Source: Marthasterias glacialis (taxonomy: Eukaryota; Echinodermata; Asteroidea; Forcipulatida; Asteriidae). From it: a stretch of DNA of 64,000 nucleotides. The stretch spans positions 12,560,731-12,624,730 of the forward strand of contig OU452225.1 in NCBI GenBank assembly GCA_911728455.2. The letters run 5' to 3'. This document shows positions 23,501 to 33,414 of this stretch, one piece after another. Every line of letters begins with the position of its first letter. Within the stretch, counting starts at the first letter, position 1. The notes below the pieces were generated by a model. The model was given only the letters and a program-made list of their open reading frames with translations, had not been told where the DNA came from and did no database searches. Made by a program: the position numbers and the translations under genes.

Positions 23501-25637
23501 GCAGTTCTTGCAAATCTGTTTGCAAGATATTTTTTTATCCTACTGTTGACAAAACATAATAATAGGTAGTTACAAAATGAGTCACTTGGAACAAGAACTA
23601 ACTGCCTTTGAAAAGAGACATCAAACACCATTCCCCAAATTAAGCCAAATGTTAAGTTTGTAAAAGACAAAACATCCTTTGCATTTTAACAACCTAATTG
23701 GAACGCTTTATTATAATTCCTTGTAAGATGGCGGCTCAACGCATCCGGAGGTCAAAAAAGTTCATTGGATGACTTAGTTTTTCCGTCTGAATGGAGACTT
23801 CTTAAGAACTTACTTCCTTTGCAGCCCCTTACTCATCAGAAGAGGGTATCACAGGGACAATCAGGGTCATGTTCGCAATGCCAAATAAGGGCTTGCTGTT
23901 GGGACTCATTCACAGGGATTCATGAGATGCAGATGTCAAAAGTGAGGTCGCTTTTGTTTATTTTAAAGCACAACTTCAGGAAAGTCAAAAGTGAGGTCAC
24001 TTTTGTTTTTATTTAAGCACAATTTCAGGAAAAGCCGCTTTCACAAACAAGTTTAAATACACTGAAAATATTCAATAGTTGTAGTTGTTATAGATTTTTT
24101 ACTCCATTCTTTTTATTTTACCAAGCCATGTAAACCACCCACTTCTCAAAAAATGTTATTGAAAATGTTTTTTAAAAACACTCGAGTTCAGTGAGCCAGA
24201 AAATTGTTTGGACTTATTTCATTATTTGAAAATATTCAATTCAAATAAATTCAGTTATTACATAGAATGACACTGTATTACCAGTGCCATTCAATGTATA
24301 AAAAAACCTGGCGTATTGATTTATTGCAACTGTACTGCAGCAGCACCGCCCAGCATTTTTTTACACACTATTGCATATTAATGAGCCAAGCCCATCATCC
24401 CAGCGACCCCGTTGGTTCACATAACCTCAGTCGATCTAGCTCTGGCCAATCGAGAGGCGTCTGTCATGAATAATTCAGTATGCACATCGCGCCACTGATT
24501 CACAAATGCCTGTCTTCAGTATTCATGGCACTCAGCCAATCAGGGACGCAGTTGCTGGGCCAAACCATAACATTGTAAATATCAACACACCGGCTTTTTT
24601 TTTTACTACAACATGCCGGCATGAGTGTAAATGTTGAGTTCACCACCAAATGACCAAGCCCAACATTCCAAAAAGATCAATCAATGAATGAAATATGGGA
24701 AATCTGATATTTAACATAACAACATACAAACAACAAAATCAGTTTCTTGAAGAATTCAAACAATTTTCAGTGACAACACAGACAAAATATTACAAAACAA
24801 GAACTTAATTTTAAAGAAGAAGGATGGAAACTCGTGTGGACAAAAATGGCAATTGTTTACATTTTCAGTTGAAAGATGATAAGATGTTGGAGCATTTTCA
24901 AAGATAAAGATACATACACTCCTGTATAAATTTTTTAAAAGTTTACTTACGACAATCGGCTTCGTCGGAATTGTCGGTGCAGTCGTCTTCTTGATCACAA
25001 GTCCAAATTTGGGGGATACACCTTCCATTCTGACATTTGAACTGGTCGGGCCCACATTGACCTGGTAAAAACAACAAGACAACGACCAAATTAAGTGTTA
25101 GAGTGTCGCCACAAAATATGCATACAGTAAATTGGGAATTTGTAAACTACATAAATTCATTTGACGAAGAATTTCCCACAAGACGAACGCCGAAACGGAC
25201 GGCAAAGGCATGGCCCTGCTTCTTGGCATCATGCCCAAGAATTTACTCCGTCTCACTCCAAGTCGCGGAAAAAATTGTCTGCAAAATGCCGGCCGGCAAA
25301 TCATCCTAAACCACGACATACCGAAGTAAAATCTCAAATATTATTGATACACTGAACACTTTACTTCTATCAACTCGGCACAGTGATTTTTTTTTATAAT
25401 ACTTTTAAGTGTATTAGAGTGAAAGAAGTGAACAAAAATGTAAGCTAAGCCCGCCATGCGAACAGACATGGCGTGGTCGTGATGCTGATCACTGGGCCGA
25501 AATCGCCGGTCCAAGATGCTAAACCCCGCCGTAGAAAAACTTTGAAAATACACCCTGTACTTACTTTTTACTCCTCTGAAAAATAGCACAAATAACAGCA
25601 ACGAAGCAACAGTAAATATCCGCAACGTATACTCCAT
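11441..25637 (-). CDS. VLDLR: VLDLR/LDLR-like lipoprotein receptor, 12 coding exons, complete
   Basis: This is a type I membrane endocytic receptor of the LDL-receptor family. The family binds lipoproteins or yolk proteins with calcium-binding LA repeats and internalises them through an NPxY tail signal. I joined exons 25637-25565, 25061-24951, 19235-19113, 15822-15703, 15594-15229, 15108-14989, 14594-14463, 14324-13910, 13784-13560, 13328-12928, 12725-12299 and 11588-11441; phases match at every junction. The product is 886 residues (human VLDLR about 873, LDLR 860). Order: signal peptide 1-24, LA1-LA8 about 25-348, EGF-A and EGF-B about 349-430, YWTD propeller to about 690, EGF-C about 697-738, Ser/Thr/Pro stalk to 812, membrane helix about 814-836, tail with FDNPVY at 850-855. 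Eight LA repeats favour VLDLR over LDLR in layout. An echinoderm gene would probably predate the vertebrate LDLR/VLDLR/LRP8 split, so the symbol is by resemblance. Confidence 0.95.
11589..12298 (-). other. Receptor intron 11, carrying a tRNA-like inverted element
   Basis: Intron between the membrane-helix exon and the cytoplasmic exon. About a third of it is a tRNA-derived element (11675-11830, described separately). The other short introns contain only AT-rich sequence and A/T runs: 25062-25564, 15595-15702, 15109-15228, 14595-14988, 14325-14462, 13785-13909, 13329-13559 and 12726-12927. Confidence 0.8.
11675..11830 (+). mobile_element. tRNA-derived element in intron 11 with inverted ends
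   Basis: The A box TAGCTAAGTTGG (11725) and the B box AGTTCAAATCC (11769) lie on the plus strand, ending GTTCTAGTC. At the left, GACTAGAACGGGATTCGCGC is the reverse complement of a second tRNA 3' half. The unit therefore has inverted ends, GACTAGAAC and GTTCTAGTC. The following CCCAGTCAGTTTCCCCTTG matches the tail near 35640. It sits between receptor exons 11 and 12. Confidence 0.6.
12299..12725 (-). CDS. VLDLR: Receptor exon 11: EGF-C, stalk and membrane helix
   Basis: The exon is 427 nt, phase 1 in and phase 2 out, residues 696-837. EGF-C starts [13 protein letters not shown] and ends [15 protein letters not shown] stalk of about 75 residues follows, rich in Ser, Thr and Pro, where vertebrate receptors carry O-linked sugars. 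It includes a small internal duplication, [10 protein letters not shown]. The membrane helix [20 protein letters not shown] runs up to the donor GTAAGA. Vertebrates spread EGF-C, stalk and helix over three or four exons. Confidence 0.93.
12928..13328 (-). CDS. VLDLR: Receptor exon 10: YWTD propeller, last blades
   Basis: The exon is 401 nt, phase 2 in and phase 1 out, residues 562-695. It contains [28 protein letters not shown] and VYWTDWE, three successive blades. It closes with [12 protein letters not shown], equivalent to the end of the propeller before EGF-C. The propeller releases ligand at endosomal pH in the family. The acceptor is AAATTTTAG and the donor GTAAGT. Confidence 0.93.
13560..13784 (-). 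CDS. VLDLR: Receptor exon 9: YWTD propeller, middle part
   Basis: The exon is 225 nt, phase 2 on both sides, residues 487-561. It carries [19 protein letters not shown], the signature of a YWTD blade, and [12 protein letters not shown] just before the donor. The sequence before the blade has an acidic stretch (DDDDGTQG) longer than I expect from vertebrate receptors. The acceptor is CTTTGCAG and the donor GTAAGC. Confidence 0.92.
13910..14324 (-). CDS. VLDLR: Receptor exon 8: EGF-A, EGF-B and start of the propeller
   Basis: The exon is 415 nt, phase 1 in and phase 2 out, residues 349-486. EGF-A begins [18 protein letters not shown] begins [16 protein letters not shown], the calcium-binding EGF type. 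The first propeller strands follow, including [11 protein letters not shown] and TLLWTD. In human LDLR these parts occupy separate exons, so two or more introns are missing here. The acceptor follows a long T tract. The donor is GTATGT. Confidence 0.93.
14463..14594 (-). CDS. VLDLR: Receptor exon 7: LA repeat 8, atypical calcium motif
   Basis: A phase 1-1 exon of 132 nt, residues 305-348. The end of the module reads [19 protein letters not shown]. The usual DxSDE is replaced by SWEDEP, which resembles the WSDEP of the last repeat in vertebrate LDLR and VLDLR. It is therefore an ortholog signature of the repeat next to EGF-A. The acceptor is GACTGCAG and the donor GTGAGT. Confidence 0.92.
14989..15108 (-). 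CDS. VLDLR: Receptor exon 6: LA repeat 7
   Basis: A phase 1-1 exon of 120 nt, residues 265-304. The module contains [13 protein letters not shown] with six cysteines. The position before the fourth Cys has KE instead of the aromatic residue present in LA1-LA6. That may mean weaker ligand contact by this module, which is inference. The acceptor is AATCAACAG and the donor GTAAGT. Confidence 0.92.
15229..15594 (-). CDS. VLDLR: Receptor exon 5: LA repeats 4-6 in one exon
   Basis: A phase 1-1 exon of 366 nt, residues 143-264, carrying three consecutive class A modules. Their calcium sites read [26 protein letters not shown] and [13 protein letters not shown]. Human LDLR also packs three repeats (LA3-5) in its exon 4, so this fused exon is an old family signature. 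LA5 and LA6 are joined by a longer linker ([12 protein letters not shown]), comparable to the linker seen between repeats 4 and 5 of LDLR. The acceptor is TATATATAG, with a weak pyrimidine tract. The donor is GTAAGT. Confidence 0.94.
15703..15822 (-). CDS. VLDLR: Receptor exon 4: LA repeat 3
   Basis: A phase 1-1 exon of 120 nt, residues 103-142. The module contains [16 protein letters not shown] with six cysteines. The acceptor is CTTTGCAG and the donor GTATGT. A single-module exon here, ahead of the three-module exon, is what gives eight repeats (VLDLR type) rather than the seven of LDLR. Confidence 0.93.
15823..19112 (-). other. Receptor intron 3, about 3.3 kb
   Basis: Non-coding DNA between exons 3 and 4. 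It includes a G run with purines near 16074-16100 and a long T run followed by G at about 18608-18650. Nothing protein-like was recognised. Some short frames exist only because of the homopolymer runs. Confidence 0.8.
19113..19235 (-). CDS. VLDLR: Receptor exon 3: LA repeat 2
   Basis: A phase 1-1 exon of 123 nt, residues 62-102. The module contains [16 protein letters not shown] and six cysteines. The acceptor is TTTTTTCAG and the donor GTACGT. The exon lies alone between two long introns. Confidence 0.93.
19236..24950 (-). other. Receptor intron 2, about 5.7 kb
   Basis: Non-coding DNA between exons 2 and 3. It holds a two-copy 49-bp tandem repeat at 23935-24032. Several ATTGG/CCAAT motifs occur (for example 21295, 21847, 22012, 24446, 24536), and a block at 24340-24560 mixes CCAAT motifs with CpGs and could be regulatory. 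Reading frames here show no family resemblance and I treat them as chance. Confidence 0.8.
23935..24032. repeat. 49-bp tandem duplication in intron 2
   Basis: GTCAAAAGTGAGGTCGCTTT at 23935 recurs at 23984 with one change in this stretch. Both copies end in TTTCAGGAAA-like sequence. Confidence 0.85.
24951..25061 (-). CDS. VLDLR: Receptor exon 2: LA repeat 1
   Basis: A symmetrical phase 1-1 exon of 111 nt encoding one LDL-receptor class A module, residues 25-61. It has six cysteines and the calcium-binding stretch [13 protein letters not shown] with a Trp two residues before the fourth Cys. The acceptor is TTTTACCAG and the donor GTAAGT. The intron downstream of it (in gene direction) is the largest of the gene, about 5.7 kb. 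Confidence 0.93.
25565..25637 (-). CDS. VLDLR: Receptor exon 1: start codon and signal peptide
   Basis: The exon encodes 24 codons plus one base. It starts [16 protein letters not shown], has a hydrophobic core typical of a signal peptide, and ends at RGVK. The ATG at 25637 has A at -3 and G at +4, a good initiation context. The same frame is open four codons further upstream, but only to a TTG, so this ATG is the sensible start. The donor after 25565 is a perfect GTAAGT, leaving phase 1 as in vertebrate LDL receptors. Confidence 0.88.
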
Positions 25638-26000
25638 AGTAGCGGCCAACTTATAGACAAAATGTGTGCAAAATTAAATGTTTTTCGTAGACGAGTCTTT
25701 CGTTTGATCTGAATTCGTCAGCGCTGTCTGTATTTCTGAAGCATATACAAAACATGCACGAGTCTTTCCGCGTTGTCGCGCACACATAGTGTAGTGTGTT
25801 TTGCAATGACGTCACGCATACCCACTTACTACGCGCGAATAGCAGACTTGGGACTTTGCCAACATATAAAGGGGACATACGCCTCGGTTTTCAACGGGTA
25901 CATAACATTATCCTGCAAAGCCTTCTAAGTCTATTGTATTACAAAAAAGTCATGTGCTGTCGTTGTCACGTGTAATTCTTTGCTTGATACAATTTTATAA
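25638..26000 (-). promoter_or_regulatory. Upstream region of the receptor gene: CRE and E-box
   Basis: The 5' leader and promoter should lie immediately upstream of the ATG. A perfect CRE palindrome, TGACGTCA, is at 25807-25814. A CACGTG E-box is at 25967-25972, and CpG-bearing sequence (CGCGCG-like) surrounds 25770-25845. On the minus strand a TTTATATG at about 25864-25871 is a weak TATA-like element. I did not see the classical sterol element of mammalian LDLR; the E-box could serve SREBP-type or other bHLH factors, which is inference. The transcription start is unknown. Confidence 0.4.
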
Positions 26001-27560
26001 CATTTAAATATCGATGCCAGGGATCTTTCAGTTCAGTGTGCATAATTGCATATCAATTTATAAAAGGGACCTCAGTTAGCTATGAAAACTTTATGCTGCT
26101 TCAGGAAAATAATGATAGCCTGGAATGATTGTTTTACCGGCTGAAAATATGCAAAATGTCCTCTACATTCTTGGCATATCATTACGCGGAACGCTTCACT
26201 TCCTCCTTGTAGAATGTTTCTTATCTACTACAATTCGAAACACAAACATTGCAACAAAAAGAATCATCAGGGTTTGGGAAATAATACATTACAATTAATT
26301 CGTTCTTTTTGGCTCACATTATATTATTTCGAAACAATTTGAGAAATATTTTGCTGTTTTACTTTCGTTCTTTCTCCCGTTCTTCCTTCTTTCACTGAGA
26401 AACGTAAATGGTCATTTATAGCAAAAAGTTTACAACAATTATTATTTATACATTCGCTAGTAAGGTGACCCTGGTAAATACGCTACCAAGGCAGAAATAG
26501 TTTAGATTTTCAAGGAATTCATTGAGAGACTGAGAGCAGGTCGGAAAGAATGTCACTGCTGCGGGTAAAAACAAAAGTGAAAGCATTTTCAGGTAGGCCC
26601 AGTGCCACAGTATTCTATTAACCTTTCCCGGGCCTCGTATTTTTAAGTTTTTTTTTTTTATAATTTCACTCAAAACAAAGAGCTTTTAGTTTGTTAATGG
26701 TTTCAAGACAAACAAGTAACAACAATATTTTAGATGGTTCGGTACCCCCCTCCCATGGTTAATTTACCATCTATACCAAAGGGTGTTTAACACCTAATTA
26801 TCGCTCCCTTGAACGTTTCCGGCCCACTTTGTTGTGTTTTCATTTTGCGGTGTTTATTTACGCGGTAGGTTATTGCACCGAGCATAATAATATGCACTAA
26901 GTTGCTAAGTCACGCAGAGTGACTCACGCCCCTTCATTATAACTTTGTACATAACTACAGGTATTCTAACCATCCTTCATTTGGGTCGACAATGCTTGTG
27001 ATCAGTCGTTGGGGGTAGGCCCATAGTCATTCACTCAAATGAATTTTGTCGATGCTAAATCTTGGAAGATGAATGAAAAAAATGATACCGGTACATATAT
27101 TAAGAAAACTTCAACTAACATTTTCGCATTGTCCTTTTCGCTTAATTGAAAATCATTCTTTCGGATTGAGACTCGAAAAGGGAATTCTCTTCATCTGTGC
27201 TTCTTGTAAAGGTTTTCTTGAATAGAAGTGAGTCCCCCGTTGAGTCTCCGTTTTCTCCCTTTATTATTATTATTTTTTTTTCACACTTCTCGGCTTCTCA
27301 GATAGTCGAATTACGTTCCTGGCATACTTGTGGTCAACGCCTTGTGTGGCAGGAGAGACGCCAAATCAATGTTCCCATTCACAGGCATTGAACGTTCCCA
27401 TTTTAAAGTGGTGGCTTATATTGCGAAGGTTGGTCACCCCAGACAACGTTCCCAACAAGCCACACAAGCCACAATGTTCCCGCGGTTAAACATTATTCTT
27501 CGTAGTCAGTCTTATTAGGGCCTATTTGGGTCTCCTGAAGACCAAGGAACAGTGTCGTAA

Positions 27561-27588
27561 CATGGAGGTAGAAATTTCTACCTCCATG
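27561..27588. mobile_element. 28-bp perfect palindrome with exact 7-bp flanking repeats
   Basis: CATGGAGGTAGAAA is followed directly by its reverse complement TTTCTACCTCCATG. The 7 bases before it (27554-27560) and the 7 after it (27589-27595) are both GTCGTAA. That is the pattern left by insertion with target duplication. No room exists for anything but the two inverted ends. Confidence 0.75.
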
Positions 27589-27589
27589 G

Positions 27590-27775
27590 TCGTAACCAGA
27601 CATTTTTTCTTCTTGGCGGGGGGGGGGGGGGGTTCAAGTGGGGCAAATATTTTGTTTTGTGTATCAAACCATTCATTTATGCATTTTCTTTTCGATCTCG
27701 TTTGGCCGGGGTGGGGGGGGGCAAGGTGTTCTGAGCGCCCCCGGTTACGCCCCCGGTAGCAGAGCCGCACTGTTC
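27590..27775 (+). repeat. G-run repeat family, copy 1
   Basis: It shares TTCATTTATGCA, CGATCTCGTTTGG, GGGGGGGCAAGG and GGTTACGCC with 30740-30860 in the same order. Related TACGCCACTG plus G-run sequence occurs at 48200-48292. The elements have no coding capacity. Confidence 0.55.
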
Positions 27776-30689
27776 GAAACGTCAAGACAATGTCAAGACG
27801 TTAAGCAGATCACGTGACCCGGTTCTTCTCAGCAGAACCAACAAGTTCTCCCAAATTATGATCCTCCGCCCGCCCTCCACATGAAGTCAGCAAAAAAAAA
27901 AATGGGTTGTGGGTAAATTTTCTCATCAGTAGAAAATGCGAAATCAAACGGATTTTTAAGTTTGTTTTTTAAACACCAAAACGTCATTTTGGGAAGAATG
28001 ACTCTGGTGGTGTATCAAAATGGCGCTCTATATGATCACGGTAGAAATTGGTCCTCTCTCAATAAGTCTCATTGTTTACCAAAATGGACCTTGTATACGT
28101 ATCGAGGCATTTCCAGGCAGGTGACAACAAACATTTATGTCAGACATTTTTGTAACCATAATGTGAAAGAATAACTGCTTAGGCCTACAACGGAACAAGT
28201 TTGCAGATGACACGCCCCTTTTGCTTCATATCAAAATGTTGATAAAAATCGTATGGTGCAACTTTAATGTAAGATTGTGCGATTCCTCTGTCGAGTTAAG
28301 TGTGCCTAGTAGAAGTAGGCTACAGGCTCTACTACTCTTTTGTAAACATGTGATGTCACAGGTCAAATGGTGTACAAGATGTTCTAACATTGCCGTACAG
28401 TGTTGTCAGTAACATTGATTGGACGTTGGACGAACACCCCAATAACAGTTAATAAAACATTAAAAAAAAACAATTCAAAGATCTGAGCGTGTGTCCGATG
28501 GTTGTGCAATAGTTACGTTTTGTTTCCTTTACTTTAAAGAATTGCACACAACATTTAGCAATCATTCAAACTAATAGGCCTTAGTTCAGCGAAAATGTCC
28601 ACACTTTGTCAATTCCTCAAGAGAGCGTATACAAAATAAGGAAAATGTGTGAATCAATGAAAGAGCGGTCGCTATGGCAACAGGTTAGAAAATAATGCTC
28701 TATCATGATAACATGCAAGCCGAATTCGAGTTATCGTCAATTAATATTAAACTTGAGCAGATATAAATCATTTTTCAAATAAAATATTGCACATGCATTA
28801 TGGCCACATCCGACCGAATCTAGCGACTTATGGCTATGGCCGTTGGCTTCTGAGGCAACGTAATAAAATATGCCTTGCCAAAGCCATCAAAATACTGGTA
28901 CCGCCTATATTACACCACCCCCTCGAAGTCGGCCTTTTTGTCTGGTTCCCTGTTTGATGTACATGCAACATACGTATTGTAAACTGGGTATTAAGGGGGG
29001 ACAGACTCTCTTTTCCTTCCGGCCTCAGTTAAGCATCATACCTCACGTCATAGAGCTATCAAAGCCATCGTCATCGTTTGCATCTGTCGACCTCGAAGTT
29101 CCTAATTACATCGACCCCAGCATGCTTGGGAACCGGGAGAAGCTGGCTGGCTGTAGTGATATTACCGCTTGTCCATCAGCACATGACTGGTCATTCGGTG
29201 AGAGACGTAGATAAACATAAAACCTTCATCCGAATACCTTGCGATCCCCGGCAAGGCAACCCTGGCGCAAACCCCGAGCCGTGTTTTAACCCACAACTGA
29301 ACCCAAGAGTTCAAGATCAGATTCATTTAGTAGCCAAAAGGCAACAGCACATCATACGTTGTTACGGACAGACATGGGCGTACCAGGGGATGGGGGGGGG
29401 GGTATACCCCACACTTTTTGTCCATCAGGGGGATGGTCCATAGGATCATTCCCCCATCCCCAAATTGTTGGTCCTTAAAAGAAGAAAAAAGTTGTGGTTT
29501 CCACTGAAAATGCCCCCGAACCGCTCATGAAGTTTTTCACAAAGGGTTCGGGGCTATGCCCCCTGAACCCCCTTGTGTAGGTGAGTCCAATATAAATTGC
29601 GCTTTTACTTTCATTTGGTATAAAGTCAATTAGCAAGTTTACGCTTCAACCCCCCCCCCCCCCCCGAGAATGTGCCTTCGCTACGCCGCTGCATCTGCCG
29701 TTGACTTACATGTAACCTTCCCCATGCCCCTTTGCTCGTGATCTCAGCATTATTCCCTTTTCCCCATTATCCCCACCCCCACCCTTTTCACAACAAATTT
29801 ACGCTACTGCGGACAGTAGAGGGGATCGAAGCCAGACTTAACCACGTCATGGTGGCCTCCACATCTCTATAGAGGGGTTCTGGTTAAGCTTTTGATTTTC
29901 TTTTCCAAAAATTGAAAAGACTCCACAGACAAAACCAAACCTTGACACGATGGATTTCAGTAATTATAATTAAATCATACAGCCAACAGTTTTCCACGTA
30001 CACTTGCAAAGAAGAAAACAACATTTTTTTTTCTATGAGGTCCCAAGAAAACTTTGAAGTGATGAACGTTCTCCTTTAACTCAAGATCCTATAGCCTTGC
30101 CTTGAACCTTTCTTACATTATTGCTCATTTCCCTTCTTGCACTTTTGAGGCCGGCCGCGTTGGGCGGCGAGGGGGTCTCACACGCTGCTGAGGACCATCA
30201 ACGCTACAAAAACAAAAGTGACCTAGAAAGTCTCGACTTGATCACGTTTTCTCACGGTTTGTTGACGACCGAGAGACGATCATTTGGAAATAATTGTGCT
30301 TGCATTTGGTAGTTCCAAGGGGGTGTGGTGTTGGATTTGGAGGGAGGTTGTTTCCGGTATAAAGAGAACAAAACGTTGGGCCATGTTTGAAGTCGAACCA
30401 TTCTATCTATATCTCCACGGTCGAACCTGGCATCGATGGGATGGCATGTTTTATAGTCATCAGAGGGTCAGCAGCGTAGCCATGATTTTTTTCACTAGGT
30501 GATTTTTTTTTTTTTTTTTTTTTTTTGGGGGGGCATTGCTTTTCAACGGGGTGCCCATGCACCAAGTGTTTTAATGAATGTCTACATCTTTTTAATGGGG
30601 CACCTGGATGGGGTGGGTGCACGCCGCTGCAGGGGGTGAAATGGAAGTGGTGAGCCATGTGCGCTCTTCCCCTATTTTATCCATCAGTG

Positions 30690-30860
30690 GTGTATCCGTA
30701 CATTTTCATTTGAGGGACAAGCGAGGCAATACATTTTTTGGGGCGGGGGCATATCCATTCATTTGTGCACATTCCCCCGATCTCATTTGGTCGGGGGGGG
30801 GGAGGGCAAGGATTCTGAGAGGGGAGGGGCCCCAGCCCCCCTTGTTACGCCACTGTTTTT
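30690..30860 (+). repeat. G-run repeat family, copy 2
   Basis: CATTCATTTGTGCACA, CGATCTCATTTGG, GGGAGGGCAAGG and TTGTTACGCCACTG follow the order of the copy at 27590. Another fragment with GCGTAGCCATG and long T/G runs precedes it at 30470-30540. Confidence 0.55.
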
Positions 30861-31570
30861 AACATTGTTAATCCCCGGATCTGCCCTTTAAAAAAAAGCC
30901 ACAGGCCTAATTTCAATGAAACGCGATCTTTTCGTTCTCTTTTTAGTACATACATGTACATCCCAAACCAAACAGTGCACTCATAGTGTCCACCATATCT
31001 CAAAAAGGGCTAGTGGGATTCCAATCCAAAGAACAAGGCGGACTTGATGTGGCTCTACCCCGGTTCTGCCGTGAAACGGCCAACTATACTCCCGAAATTC
31101 GCCACCCTGAAAACTTCCCCGCTCGATCCGATCACACGCCCCTGGCTATACGGCTTCACCTAACGGCCAAAACCCCGGTGTTACTGTTATCATACACCGG
31201 ATATTGTGGTGGGGATCGAACCAGCTTCCCGCCACATGACTTGACTCGAATTTCGATCCTCAGTTCCTGGTGTGATGATTCCAAGAAAGTCCACCCTCCA
31301 ACCCTAGAGCTACCAACCTGCAAAGCGTCGATTTGAAGGGAATTATCCAGTACAAACTATACGTGCAAACACTGGGTGTGTTCCTTTGGTATACAAAACA
31401 GTTAAAAATCTAAATAATTTGTAACCATTATTAAAATTCAAAAATTATTGTTTGAATACAGTTCAATAGAATAAAATTGACACAATCTTCGAAGACTTGG
31501 GGTAACACCATGTACATGAAAATAACATTCCTATGACATGTGGTGGTTCTGAAATGAACCGGTGGCCAAA

Positions 31571-31739
31571 GCTCGACGTTTCGATCAGTTCTCTGATCGT
31601 CTTCAAGAAAAAGCATCCCATAAGCACGTGATGTGATTTGTCGGTCCCGATATAGGAGTTTTACGGTAACACGATTCATTCACTCTCTGAAGAGAGCCAT
31701 CGGTGAAATATCCCAACGTTTCAACCTAGCTGTCTTCAG
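31571..31739 (-). repeat. Two hammerhead-like motifs, possible Penelope-element terminal repeat
   Basis: On the minus strand, TTGAAGAC is followed by the hairpin GATCAG-AGAA-CTGATC, then GAAACGTC and GAGC (31606-31571). A second unit upstream on the same strand reads CTGAAGAC, AGC-TAG-GTT, GAAACGTT (31739-31715). CUGANGA, a stem, GAAAC and a GUC site are the hammerhead ribozyme core, and hammerheads are known in Penelope-like retroelements. One extra C before stem II, and T for C at the first core base of the first unit, suggest degraded or inactive copies. Confidence 0.45.
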
Positions 31740-33209
31740 GACAACTATAGAGCATGAGTGGTTGAGTCCGATTTGTTTCTGCCCAGCTCTTCTCTTGAGC
31801 CTAAATAATCGCAAACCTCCGCTTCGTTCAGTTTGATCAGAAAACATGGTTTCATTATGGTTTGTTTTTTAGATTAGCTCCGCCTTAATTTCCGTCTCAT
31901 CTTTCTAGTGTGTCCGGAAGATTCGTGGTCTGATGTCAACTTTACAGTGCCGTGACTGTTTCACCCGGATCTATACAAAGTGATATCCAAACAAGGTCGA
32001 GTTTCCTGTATGTATGGAATTTCTTTGGAAGCAGGATGTAAAATGAGTGTCCATTGAGGCATATTGTTTCTTGTCCGAGCGGTCCTAACAGGCGAAACAA
32101 TTCTTTCCGCATTCCTGTGACCATTGCTCTATGCTGTGACAGACACGGGCGGACACACTGATGGACAAGGTGGTTTTACTTTTAGGGACGTTATTTGGGG
32201 CACAATTTATCAAAGGCCGACATCTTGGATAATTTATTTGATTAAAAACAAAGTACTAGGATGGGAAATTATAAAACAATAAGAATAGAAACTGAGGAAA
32301 TAAAGTAAAGTTTACATCAGTACCAATTTTCCGGAGAAAAATATTATGTTTGTCAAATTTTAGAAAATAGCATTTGAAATCGCAATTGTTTATTTCAGTT
32401 GCTGCAGCCGAAATAAGCCCGATGCAATAGGAACGTCTACAAAAAAAACCAAATAAAGTTTGTGGTGGCAAATTTTTTTTAAAAAGTTATCAAGTTTCAT
32501 CAAACATAAATTGGAAGTTCTTCCGCCATCTGAAACTTTCTGTTGTTTTGGCAAAATTATTTAAAGCTGTTTTATTTATTAAGTATTTTAAATTGTTTAT
32601 TTTGTAATAATCTCAACCCGCAGAAAAGAAATTGCCATTTATTTGGTGTCCCAACTCTTGATTCAGATAAACTTTGAAAAAGGGGTGATTGTTATACTAT
32701 AAAGATAACCATCCATTCAGGCTTAAAAACGAAAGTTTGTCTTTCCTGGTTGTTCAATATGTACGAGTAACAAAATGAAAAAGACAAAAGAAAAGTAAAA
32801 ATCTAAACAAAACGTAAAGCATCACTGTTATGCTGTGAACCATTGGGTGAGTCGATTCACAGAAGCAGTCGACAGGAAAATTCCACAGAAGCAATTGGGC
32901 GTGCTCATCAATCGCCCACCAGTTGATGAACTGACGCAAGTTTATTTATAGGGTTTGTTTGTAAACACTGAAACGTAAATACTTACTCATGTGGTTTGCT
33001 GGCCTCTGAATGAATCATCACTGTATATAATGTGATTGAGTGGTGATGATGTCGAGTTGACATCCCTGCAAAACTTTCTGATCCCAATCAAACGAAATTT
33101 CCAAACCTTTTTTTCTGTTCGCGCAAGAGCACATTTAAAGTTGCACTTATCCACGGCGTGCCTGCTGTAGACATGTTACAGGCATTGCTCAAAGGCGAAG
33201 GCCCCGTTT

Positions 33210-33414
33210 CAAGATGGAGTCTGGCCAGTTTACTCATTCAGGGGTGTTTTCATTTTGGATGGACATAGCTTAAAACCTCAACTGAGAACCTGCCAAAATT
33301 TGAAAAGAATTAGAAAGAAGTTTAGCTATATCAGCATATTATCTGATTTGATCGCAAAAGGCTAAGAGACCGTATATAATATTTTGAGTATTTTGGTATA
33401 TTTAGCATTTGTTG
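33210..33414 (+). repeat. Interspersed repeat, copy 2 (CAAGATGGAGTC family)
   Basis: Second copy of the repeat at 2282-2452, with CAAGATGGAGTCTGG, CATTCAGGGGTGTTTT and TTTTGAGTATTTTGG in matching order. It is longer because of small insertions. No coding capacity. Confidence 0.6.

Noticed and set aside
25341..25649. Longer frame through receptor exon 1
   Set aside because: It begins at TTG and runs past the GTAAGT donor into intron 1. The ATG at 25637 and the donor at 25564 explain the sequence better.
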